From contig DBCY01000048.1 of the NCBI GenBank assembly GCA_002293295.1, positions 6,812 through 14,562 on the forward strand: a DNA stretch of 7,751 nucleotides, given 5' to 3'. The notes beneath the pieces are model-generated. The model searched no databases. It was not told the origin of the DNA and saw nothing but the letters and a program-made list of their open reading frames with translations. Source of the DNA: Ruminococcus sp. UBA946. GTDB taxonomy: Bacteria; Bacillota; Clostridia; Oscillospirales; Ruminococcaceae. Of this stretch, positions 1-5,684 are shown piece by piece (positions within the stretch are counted from its first letter, which is position 1; every line of letters begins with the position of its first letter). The position numbers and the translations under genes were made by a program.

Positions 1-1467
1 GAACGGCAGGAACGGTTCAAGTAATACGGAAAGGTTCGCTATTATTTGTACGCAAGTGAAAATAGTTGTATAACAGGCGTTAATATCGGAATTTCTGGTT
101 TCCCACGGTTTTTCCGAATCGAAATATTTATTTCCGGAACGCACGAACTCAAAAACCGCGTCAAGCGCGTCTTTAAGGGAACCTTTTTCAATCATTTTAC
201 CGGTATCCTTGTATAACCCCCCTATTCTTGAATTTATTTCACCGCTTATCTTTCCGTCAGGCACAACGCCCTTAAAATATTTATATATGAATACCAAAGT
301 ACGGTTTACAAAATTCCCGTATGCTCCGAGAAGCTCGTTGTTATGGCTGTTTATAAATTCCCTCCAGCTGAAATCGGCGTCCCTTTTTTCGGGAGCGTTT
401 GCGATAAAAAAGTAACGGATTGAATCGGGGTCGTATCTGCCTGTTATATCCTTTAACCAAATAGCCCAGTTTTGGCTTGTGGAGATTTTACGCCCCTCAA
501 GAGTCATGAATTCGCTTGATATTATATCGTCGGGAAGCTTCCAGTCTCCCCCGTTCGCAAGCATTAACGCCGGAAGGATGATGGTATGGAACGGAATGTT
601 ATCCTTTCCGTGAACATAATAATGCCGGCTGTCCTTTCCCCACAGGCTTTTGTAATCGGCATTCCGCATTTGCACGACGGCTTTGCTCATCGAAAGGTAT
701 CCCAGGACATTTTCAGCCCATATATAAATTTTCTTGTCCTCATAACCCTCTTTCGGAACACTGATACCCCAGTCCAAATCACGCGTCACAGCCCTGTCGC
801 GAAGCCCCTCGTCTATATACCTTTTTGTGAATGCGACCGCATTTTTTCTCCAGTCAGGATGAGCTTCAAGAAAAGCTGTAAGCTCGCCTTCAAACTTCGA
901 TACGGCAATAAAAAGATGCTTTGAGGGGTGGAAATCCGGTTCTTTTCCGCATACAGTGCATTCAGGCTCCAAAAGGTTTTCCGGCTCCAAGACGGTTCCG
1001 CAGGCGTCGCACTGGTCACCCCTGGCTTTTTCCCCGCAAACGGGGCATTTCCCGACTACAAAACGGTCGGCGAGCGAAGTCCGGCAGCTGCCGCAAAACG
1101 CCTGGGGCGATTCATGCTCGTAAATGTATTCGCCGGCATACATTTTTCTGTGGAAATCCCGTATAAAGGATTTATGTTCATCGGAGGACGTTTTTCCGTA
1201 AAGGTCATAGCTGAATCCCAATGCCTTAAAACATCCGCAGAATTCCTCATGGTAATAATCACTGATTTCCCCGGGGGTCTTGTTTTCCTGCCTTGCCCTT
1301 ATAACAACCGGGGTTCCGTGGCAGTCGCTCCCCGACACATAATAAACGTCGTCTCCCTTTGCGCGGTAATACCTGGCAATGACATCAGCCGGTAAAAGAC
1401 CGGCAAGGTGACCGATATGAAGCGGACCGTTAGCATACGGCCATGCTCCGCCTATTAATATTTTCAT
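1..1467 (-). CDS. metS: Methionyl-tRNA synthetase, MetRS2/MetS type (partial, C-terminus beyond window)
   Basis: Charges tRNA-Met with methionine in the cytoplasm. The minus strand reads open for 489 codons from ATG 1467-1465 to the left edge, so the C-terminal end is outside; the family is usually about 540-550 residues, so roughly 55 are missing. The class I signature HIGH is at residues 17-20, after the start MKILIGGAWPYANGPL. The connective peptide holds four CxxC pairs (125/128, 141/144, 153/156, 170/173), predicting two zinc knuckles. The catalytic loop is KISTS at 327-331 instead of KMSKS, followed by QNWAIW. From memory this closely resembles the Bacillus cereus MetS/MetRS2 group (archaeal-like, less sensitive to some MetRS inhibitors); the group assignment is by recollected similarity. 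The start is supported by AGGAG at 1476-1480, 8 nt upstream. A Met T-box leader precedes it. No frameshift was found in a codon-by-codon reading. The symbol could equally be metG. Confidence 0.96.
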   Translation of the reverse strand, partial: MKILIGGAWPYANGPLHIGHLAGLLPADVIARYYRAKGDDVYYVSGSDCHGTPVVIRARQENKTPGEISDYYHEEFCGCFKALGFSYDLYGKTSSDEHKSFIRDFHRKMYAGEYIYEHESPQAFCGSCRTSLADRFVVGKCPVCGEKARGDQCDACGTVLEPENLLEPECTVCGKEPDFHPSKHLFIAVSKFEGELTAFLEAHPDWRKNAVAFTKRYIDEGLRDRAVTRDLDWGISVPKEGYEDKKIYIWAENVLGYLSMSKAVVQMRNADYKSLWGKDSRHYYVHGKDNIPFHTIILPALMLANGGDWKLPDDIISSEFMTLEGRKISTSQNWAIWLKDITGRYDPDSIRYFFIANAPEKRDADFSWREFINSHNNELLGAYGNFVNRTLVFIYKYFKGVVPDGKISGEINSRIGGLYKDTGKMIEKGSLKDALDAVFEFVRSGNKYFDSEKPWETRNSDINACYTTIFTCVQIIANLSVLLEPFLPF

Positions 1468-1559
1468 ACTATATACTCCTTTCAGTTCAGTATGTTAAAT
1501 AAATTCTATTCGGTAAATAATACCGGATACGGCGTTGAACAGATTCTTAAAAATGCGTA

Positions 1560-1862
1560 TAAAAAATACCCTCCCCTCCGAAAACAAAGTTTTCGGGGAC
1601 GAGAGCATAAAGCTTCGCGATACCACCCCAAATTCATTCGCGCCTCGCGGCGCAAACCTCATCCGCTGCGGACGGGGAATGACCCGGCCAGAGCATAGCG
1701 ATGTAACGGGCGCACCCGTCGCAGCCTTGGGTATTTTATAAATACCTTCGGTGCGCAGCTCCGAGACCATTTTCGGCGGTTACACAGCTTTTACCCGTTC
1801 TCAGCAGCAGGGTTCTCTGTATAAGGCATAACAGCTTACTCTTCTCTTCATTGCCTTTAATT
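1560..1862 (-). ncRNA. T-box riboswitch (tRNA-Met sensing) in the metS leader
   Basis: This leader senses the charging state of tRNA-Met and controls readthrough into the methionyl-tRNA synthetase gene. On the minus strand the conserved parts occur in order: the AGTA motif of Stem I (1840-1837), AGAGA (1818-1814) with the apical part following, and a specifier loop reading GAAAATG whose ATG (1770-1768) is the Met codon. Short hairpins fitting Stem II follow, then a GC-rich stem with a GCGA loop (about 1653-1635, Stem III-like). The T-box itself, GGGGTGGTATCGCGA (1629-1615), contains TGGT, able to pair with an ACCA tRNA end, and CGTCCCC completes the antiterminator. The Met specifier agrees with the downstream gene. 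Outer boundaries are approximate. Confidence 0.93.
1561..1600 (-). terminator. Intrinsic terminator of the metS T-box leader
   Basis: On the minus strand CCGAAAAC-TTT-GTTTTCGG forms a perfect 8-bp stem, extended by GC pairs around a bulged A. A TATTTTTT run follows at 1568-1561. Its 5' arm overlaps the CGTCCCC needed by the T-box antiterminator, so the two structures are mutually exclusive, as expected for this riboswitch class. Confidence 0.88.
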
Positions 1863-1874
1863 TTACATGGTATT

Positions 1875-1903
1875 ATTATAACAGGAATTTTTATAAATAT
1901 CAA
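1875..1903 (-). promoter_or_regulatory. SigA-type promoter of metS
   Basis: TTGATA (1903-1898), a 17-nt spacer and TATAAT (1880-1875) on the minus strand. The expected start is near 1868, a few bases before the T-box Stem I. It lies just downstream of the flavoprotein stop codon, so metS has its own transcript. I see no clear terminator for the upstream operon in the 50 nt before it, so readthrough into the T-box leader is possible. Confidence 0.85.
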
Positions 1904-1953
1904 CCGTTTTATAAAAATAAACCTAAGTATTAATTCTAAATGCGCTGTATTTT

Positions 1954-2646
1954 TCACTTCCACGGTCTTTTACTGCCCAGCCATCCCTTTTCTTCCCAGT
2001 ATTCCCTGTCAAGAAGAGCATAGTCATTATTCATCTGGGATTTTCGCATCATGTTAAACAAGAATTTCAGCTTAAAGCCCGGTGAGGCTTTTTTGTTTTT
2101 CGCGATAATTTTACGGGCTGTTCTGTCTGTTTTAATATCGATTTTCTTTTTTGTCTTTTCGTTTACCCCGTCCCATGAAGCCGCCATAACCCTGAACGGA
2201 AGCTTATATATTTTCGGTATACCGAGGTAAAACATCTGCCGGGCAAGAGATTTAACGACATTTTTCATTCCCGCGCCCGCCGCGGTTGATATTACGACCG
2301 CAGTTTTTGAAAACATCGCCTCTTCCGGGCGGTGAGGAAGCCAAAGGGTGAAAATATGCTCCAGGAAGCACTTTATATGCCCCGTCATTTCCATTATGTA
2401 GGTAGGGGAACCTATAATAATCACATCGGAGGCAAGCATTGAGTTCAGAATCGGCGAAACCTGCTCCGCGCGGGGGCAGAATTCCCTGCCTTTATTCAAA
2501 CAGGCATGGCACCCTGCGCATCCTCCGCTGAAATCCTTCGGCAGGAAGAATTCCTCAATATCACCGCCGGTCTTTTCGGCTGTAAGCCTTGCGATATGGT
2601 AAGTGCTGCCCTTGTGGTTCTGACCGTGAATCAATGTAATTTTCAT
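1954..2646 (-). CDS. NAD(P)H-dependent FMN reductase / iron-sulfur flavoprotein family protein
   Basis: A 230-residue cytoplasmic flavodoxin-fold protein, probably an FMN-dependent oxidoreductase. The N-terminus (MKITLIHGQNHKGST, residues 1-15) fits the first strand and FMN phosphate loop. SPTY at 80-83 follows the DVIIIG strand and is typical of the flavin-binding loop. Residues 43-57 carry C43-x2-C46-x2-C49-x7-C57, matching the compact CX2CX2CX4-7C [4Fe-4S] motif of iron-sulfur flavoproteins. The C-terminal third is basic and lysine-rich, less typical. The frame stays open to an ATG at 2676, but the ATG at 2646 is preferred because it starts the family N-terminus and overlaps the upstream stop as ATGA, so translation is probably coupled. 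Only a weak distant G-run serves as SD. It is the last gene of the tetR operon. Physiological electron donor and substrate cannot be told from sequence. Confidence 0.87.
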   Translation of the reverse strand: MKITLIHGQNHKGSTYHIARLTAEKTGGDIEEFFLPKDFSGGCAGCHACLNKGREFCPRAEQVSPILNSMLASDVIIIGSPTYIMEMTGHIKCFLEHIFTLWLPHRPEEAMFSKTAVVISTAAGAGMKNVVKSLARQMFYLGIPKIYKLPFRVMAASWDGVNEKTKKKIDIKTDRTARKIIAKNKKASPGFKLKFLFNMMRKSQMNNDYALLDREYWEEKGWLGSKRPWK

Positions 2647-3326
2647 GATACCGTTATTACACCCCCGTGATAGCAAGCGACGGAAGACGGCTTAAGCGCA
2701 AGCATTTTTTCAAACGAAGCCTGCGCTTCCTCCATGTTCTTGGTAAAATGAGGATTCGCGCCGGTAAGCTTCCCGTCGGTAATATTTGCCGCATCCCCTG
2801 CCACAATAATATTGCTTTCCTGTAAAAGAAGCGCTATATGCCCCGGCATATGACCGGGAGTGTGGATGACTTTAATACCGCCGCATAAGTCAAGCACCTC
2901 GCCGTCCTTGAGCTTCCTGTCGATTTTTACAAAGAAAAACGGAGCGCCCTTTTTAGCGCGTTCATAAAACGCCCTCTCGCTTTCGCTCATCAAATCGAAA
3001 CGGCTTTCCATGTCGGTCAGCCTTACCGATGTCTTTTCACCCTGAATATACGGCGCTTCAAGCTCGTGAGCAAGGATTTCGGCACCCATATCCGAAAGGA
3101 TTTTCGCGCTGCCGATATGGTCTAAATCCTGATGCGTGAGGATTACCTTGGTAATTTCCTCAAGCCGGCGCCCCGCTTTTTCAACCGCCTCCCTGAGAAG
3201 CTCTGTCTGACCGGGAAGGGCGGTGTCAATCAGCACAAGTTCATTTTCCCCGCTTATAATGACGGGACGGGATACGCCGTTTTCTCCGCCGATTTCAAGC
3301 ATTTCAACGTTGTTTGCAATTTTCAT
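2643..3326 (-). CDS. Metallo-beta-lactamase-fold hydrolase with HQDLDH motif
   Basis: A 227-residue single-domain metallo-beta-lactamase-fold protein, cytoplasmic (no signal peptide). Metal-binding positions in order: H65-Q-D67-L-D69-H70 after the VILT strand, H159 within HTPGHMPGH (155-163), D178 in VAGDAAN, and H220 near the C-terminus (CYHGG). The classical motif is HxHxDH; here the second His is Asp. I recall the same THQDxDHIG form in Firmicute YflN-like hydrolases, so this is probably a natural subgroup and not a broken site. Substrate is unknown; thioester, lactone or other ester hydrolysis are all possible. The start ATG has AAAGGAG 8 nt upstream. It is the second gene of the tetR operon, 53 nt after tetR, and overlaps the flavoprotein start by 4 nt. 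Confidence 0.9.
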   Translation of the reverse strand: MKIANNVEMLEIGGENGVSRPVIISGENELVLIDTALPGQTELLREAVEKAGRRLEEITKVILTHQDLDHIGSAKILSDMGAEILAHELEAPYIQGEKTSVRLTDMESRFDLMSESERAFYERAKKGAPFFFVKIDRKLKDGEVLDLCGGIKVIHTPGHMPGHIALLLQESNIIVAGDAANITDGKLTGANPHFTKNMEEAQASFEKMLALKPSSVACYHGGVITVS

Positions 3327-3379
3327 AATAAAATCTCCTTTATATCAGACACCTTATGCTCAATTCCGCAAGGGTCTGT

Positions 3380-4006
3380 TTATTTTCCGTAAATTCTGAT
3401 GAACTGACGGATGTTTTCCTCAATCATTTGCAGAGCTTCCCCTTCCCGTCCTGGATTTTCGTCGCACACCGCAAGCAAAAGATAAATAGGCGAATAAAAA
3501 TGCATTGCCATAACCTTCGGATTTTCGGGTTTCAGTATGCCTTCCTTAATCAGCAGCTCAAACACCGAGCTTTGATACAAAAGAGGTTCGTCGGCATACT
3601 GCTTTACATATAAAGCCGCAAGCTCCGTGTTTGAATACTGTTCAATCGTCAGCATTTTCCTGAATTTTTTTGTATGTTCGTCATGCAGGAAATACAGAAA
3701 AAGCTTTATTCCGGTTTCAATCAGCTTTTCCTCAGTAACCATGCTGAAAAAGCCTATGTCCTTTAACGCCTCGTCTCCGCTTATTTGCAGGGATGCGGTA
3801 TATTTTTTATACCGGATATCCATATCGGTGATAATCGCCTTAAAAATATCCTGTTTACTTTTGTAATGCTTATAAATTGACGGAGCCTTAATTCCGACCG
3901 CATTTGCTATTTCGGCAACGCTGACAGAGCTGAATCCCTTTACTGAAAACAATGTAAGGGCTTCCGACAGTATCCGTTCCTTAGTGGACAGCTTTTCATT
4001 CTTCAT
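3380..4006 (-). CDS. TetR/AcrR-family transcriptional regulator
   Basis: A 208-residue one-component repressor-type regulator. Residues 8-55 form the TetR DNA-binding domain: TKERILSEALTLF helix, KGFSSVSVAEIANAVGI, then the recognition helix KAPSIYKHYKSKQDIF. The remainder is a helical ligand-binding and dimerisation domain whose ligand cannot be predicted. The start ATG is preceded by AGAGG at 7 nt and no better start lies nearby. It is the first gene of an operon with the MBL hydrolase and flavoprotein, and its promoter carries two copies of a palindrome, so it most likely represses its own operon and is released by a small molecule that the two enzymes handle. The role as repressor is inferred from operator position. 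Confidence 0.95.
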   Translation of the reverse strand: MKNEKLSTKERILSEALTLFSVKGFSSVSVAEIANAVGIKAPSIYKHYKSKQDIFKAIITDMDIRYKKYTASLQISGDEALKDIGFFSMVTEEKLIETGIKLFLYFLHDEHTKKFRKMLTIEQYSNTELAALYVKQYADEPLLYQSSVFELLIKEGILKPENPKVMAMHFYSPIYLLLAVCDENPGREGEALQMIEENIRQFIRIYGK

Positions 4007-4022
4007 TCGGCAACCTCTTTTG

Positions 4023-4038
4023 GCTAATGATTATTAGC
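4023..4038. promoter_or_regulatory. Candidate TetR operator O2 (downstream of tetR start)
   Basis: GCTAATGATTATTAGC, a palindrome with perfect 6-bp arms. As an 18-mer on the plus strand it reads GGCTAA-N6-TTAGCT. It sits just downstream of the expected tetR transcription start, and its centre is 32 bp (about three helical turns) from the centre of O1. The same 12 defined bases recur in O1 in opposite orientation. Confidence 0.75.
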
Positions 4039-4048
4039 TTACATATAT

Positions 4049-4077
4049 ATTATAGCTAATTTTTGTTAGCCTGTCAA
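4049..4077 (-). promoter_or_regulatory. tetR operon promoter with operator O1 filling the spacer
   Basis: On the minus strand TTGACA (4077-4072), exactly 17 nt, then TATAAT (4054-4049): both hexamers and the spacing are consensus. The 17-nt spacer is GGCTAACAAAAATTAGC, the operator palindrome (4055-4070) matching O2. A dimer bound here would block RNA polymerase directly, and O2 would add a second block at the start of the transcript. This is strong sequence support for negative autoregulation. Confidence 0.87.
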
Positions 4078-4114
4078 GTGTTTTTCAGTATTTTAACTAT
4101 AAAAATTCTCGGCA

Positions 4115-4143
4115 TTGTTTTTTATAGTAAGCGGTGCTATAAT
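4115..4143 (+). promoter_or_regulatory. Promoter of the 343-residue protein gene (extended -10)
   Basis: TTGTTT (4115-4120), 17-nt spacer, TGC-TATAAT (TG at 4135-4136, -10 at 4138-4143). The start is expected near 4150, leaving a 45-nt leader with AAGGTGAG before ATG 4196. It is back to back with the tetR promoter: the two -35 boxes lie 37 bp apart, and neither palindrome overlaps this promoter. Confidence 0.72.
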
Positions 4144-4195
4144 ATAACTGTAATTGAATGCGCAGCAATTAACTAATTTATAAAGGTGAGTTATT

Positions 4196-5227
4196 ATGAC
4201 TGAAACAACAAAAAAACTGCAGGAATGGGCTGTCAGTAAAATCAAGTCGGAATACCTCGGCGATATTGCCTTACTGGTCGCGGTCGACGGAGTAAGCGTC
4301 AATAACGACGGTCACGGCGAGTGCTTTGATTATTTTGTTCCGGCTGCAGAACGCGGAAATAAACTGAGCCTTTCGTTTATCATTGACGGAGTCGGGCATG
4401 ACCTTTATCCGCGAAGCTGGGAACGCTGCGAAAATACCGCCGGTTTAAACGACAATGCGGCATTTCTGCTTCTGAACGCAAGGATTATTTACAGCCGCTC
4501 GGCTGAGGATACTGAAAAATTTGAGCAATACCGTAAAAAACTGCTTGAGAATTTACAAGACAAGGAATATATGTACCGCAAGGCTCTTGAAAGGCTTGAT
4601 ACAGCGATGGGCTTTTACCAGACCCTGATGTTCGAGGAAAAACTCCGGAAAGCTATTACGGGACTTGGTTTTATCGAGCATTACATGGCCGTCATAGCCT
4701 TTTATCTGAACGGCTGCGTCTACTCCTGGTGGAGGAATTATTTTGACGACTTGCTTAAACTGCCGGAAATCCCCGGTAATTTTGCAGAGTACCATAAAGC
4801 GATGCTTTCCGTGCATTCGGTTGAGGAATGCCGGAGTCTTGCGTATCTGCTGATTGAAACGACGCGTAAATTCATTGCCGCGCATAAACCAGATTCAGCT
4901 GTCAGCGTTAAGACACCCGATGACAACCTGGCCGGCTGGTTCTGCGAAATGTCGCTTCAATGGAACAGACTTGCTTACTACTGCAAAATAAACGACGCCA
5001 CAAGCGCTTTCGGGGACGCCATTATATTACAGTCGGAGCTGAACGCCGTCGGTTCTGAATACGGGCTTGACGACACTGATTTAATGAGTGCTTTTAACGC
5101 CGCCGACCTTCCGGCGTTCGGGGCAAGGGCAAAAGAAATTAATGGCGGCATTAGGAAAATCCTATTAGAGAACGGCGTTAAGCTCCTTGATTATCCGAAC
5201 GTTGAGGAGTTCCTGAAAGAGAATTAA
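4196..5227 (+). CDS. Uncharacterised 343-residue protein, possibly nucleotidyltransferase-like
   Basis: I do not recognise a named family with certainty. The ATG has AAGGTGAG 5 nt upstream and its own promoter. There is no signal peptide or convincing membrane segment, so it is cytoplasmic. The N-terminal part (about 20-110) has alternating strands and the pattern DGVSVNNDGHGECFDYFVP (31-49), then FIIDGVGHDLYPRSWE (61-76) and LNARIIYSR (93-101). This is reminiscent of clostridial nucleotidyltransferase-domain proteins with GS...SDxDL, then HDxYxxxWE and ARIVYxxxE. If that alignment holds, GS is altered and the first catalytic Asp is C43, with only D45 retained, so activity may be lost or changed. 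Residues about 105-340 look all-helical (KKLLENLQDKEYMYRKALERL...), as in the C-terminal bundles of such proteins. It is divergent to the tetR operon and followed after 71 nt by a small HTH gene. Assignment is tentative. Confidence 0.9.
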   Translation: MTETTKKLQEWAVSKIKSEYLGDIALLVAVDGVSVNNDGHGECFDYFVPAAERGNKLSLSFIIDGVGHDLYPRSWERCENTAGLNDNAAFLLLNARIIYSRSAEDTEKFEQYRKKLLENLQDKEYMYRKALERLDTAMGFYQTLMFEEKLRKAITGLGFIEHYMAVIAFYLNGCVYSWWRNYFDDLLKLPEIPGNFAEYHKAMLSVHSVEECRSLAYLLIETTRKFIAAHKPDSAVSVKTPDDNLAGWFCEMSLQWNRLAYYCKINDATSAFGDAIILQSELNAVGSEYGLDDTDLMSAFNAADLPAFGARAKEINGGIRKILLENGVKLLDYPNVEEFLKEN

Positions 5228-5249
5228 TATAAAGGATTTTTATAAAAAA

Positions 5250-5288
5250 CATTCCGTCCGTTCGGACAAAAACACCCGGAAAGGAATG
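5250..5288 (+). repeat. Nested inverted repeat upstream of the CD3324-like gene
   Basis: CATTCC (5250-5255) is complementary to GGAATG (5283-5288). Between them lies the perfect 12-bp palindrome GTCCGTTCGGAC (5256-5267). The outer right arm overlaps AAGGA, the only Shine-Dalgarno-like sequence before the next start codon at 5299, so folding could hide the ribosome binding site. No T-run follows, so it is not an intrinsic terminator for the upstream gene. It may be chance. Confidence 0.45.
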
Positions 5289-5298
5289 ATAATTAAAG

Positions 5299-5559
5299 AT
5301 GAAATACAGGAACGCCTCGGAAATCCTCCCCGACGAGCTGTTAAAGGAACTGCAGAAATACGCTCAGGGTGAAATCATATATGTTCCCTCTGACAACAGG
5401 CGTAAAAAATGGGGGGAGGTCTCGGGCGCAAGGGGATATTACAGCCGGCGTAATGAGGAAATCCGCGACAAGTTCTTCCGGCTGAAAGTGCCTGTTATGA
5501 GTTTAAGCGAAGAGTACGGACTTTCGGAGGATACTGTCAGGAACATATGCTACCGTTAA
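5299..5559 (+). CDS. CD3324 family small helix-turn-helix protein (Mor activator-like)
   Basis: An 86-residue protein. The beginning MKYRNASEILPDELLKELQKYAQGEIIYVP, the RRKKWGE segment and the C-terminal helix-turn-helix (about residues 66-86: VPVMSLSEEYGLSEDTVRNICYR) match what I recall of the CD3324 family, common in Clostridia and related to the C-terminal part of the Mor transcription activator. DNA binding is likely; targets are unknown. The C-terminus is often IRRIIR in relatives, here VRNICYR. The ATG is 13 nt after AAGGA, a long spacing. It lies 71 nt downstream of the 343-residue gene with no clear promoter in between, so the two may be cotranscribed. Confidence 0.86.
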   Translation: MKYRNASEILPDELLKELQKYAQGEIIYVPSDNRRKKWGEVSGARGYYSRRNEEIRDKFFRLKVPVMSLSEEYGLSEDTVRNICYR

Positions 5560-5645
5560 AAAATAATTAAATCCAAAGGAAATAACTTACTTCCCCTCTT
5601 ACGGTTTAATAAAGCAAGAATTGTTAAGAAACTCCCTGGTTTGTC

Positions 5646-5670
5646 TGTTATAATAATGTTGCAGCTGCAA
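5646..5670 (+). promoter_or_regulatory. Extended -10 promoter and palindrome before the first AraC/GyrI gene
   Basis: TGT-TATAAT (TG at 5646-5647, -10 at 5649-5654) is an extended -10; no good -35 lies at 17 nt (nearest TTGTTA is 22 nt away). Weak -35 plus strong extended -10 fits a regulated promoter. TTGCAGCTGCAA (5659-5670), a perfect 12-bp palindrome, covers the expected start site and could be an operator. GGAGG at 5674-5678 lies 6 nt before the ATG. Confidence 0.62.
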
Positions 5671-5684
5671 AACGGAGGTTTAAC

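Noticed and set aside
586..1395. Overlapping plus-strand open frames of 80-155 codons
   Set aside because: They lie opposite the methionyl-tRNA synthetase, which reads without interruption on the minus strand with all expected motifs; these frames have no ribosome site and no protein-like pattern.
1495..1770. A 91-codon minus-strand frame and antisense frames between the flavoprotein and metS
   Set aside because: The region is the T-box leader and terminator. The apparent start Met of the 91-codon frame is the T-box specifier ATG, and there is no Shine-Dalgarno before it.
2647..2676. Upstream ATG at 2676 as start of the flavoprotein (10 extra residues)
   Set aside because: It lies inside the MBL gene, adds a non-conserved MLSRGCNNGI stretch, and the ATG at 2646 forms the usual ATGA overlap and starts the beta-strand of the flavodoxin fold.
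2991..3140. HQDLDH as evidence that the MBL protein is an inactive pseudoenzyme
   Set aside because: All other metal positions (H65, D69, H70, H159, D178, H220) are kept, and the same THQDxDHIG form is recalled from other Firmicute hydrolases, so a natural variant site is more likely.
4553..4926. Minus-strand frames of 62-110 codons within the 343-residue gene
   Set aside because: They are antisense to a gene with a promoter, ribosome site and coherent protein sequence, and lack their own initiation signals.
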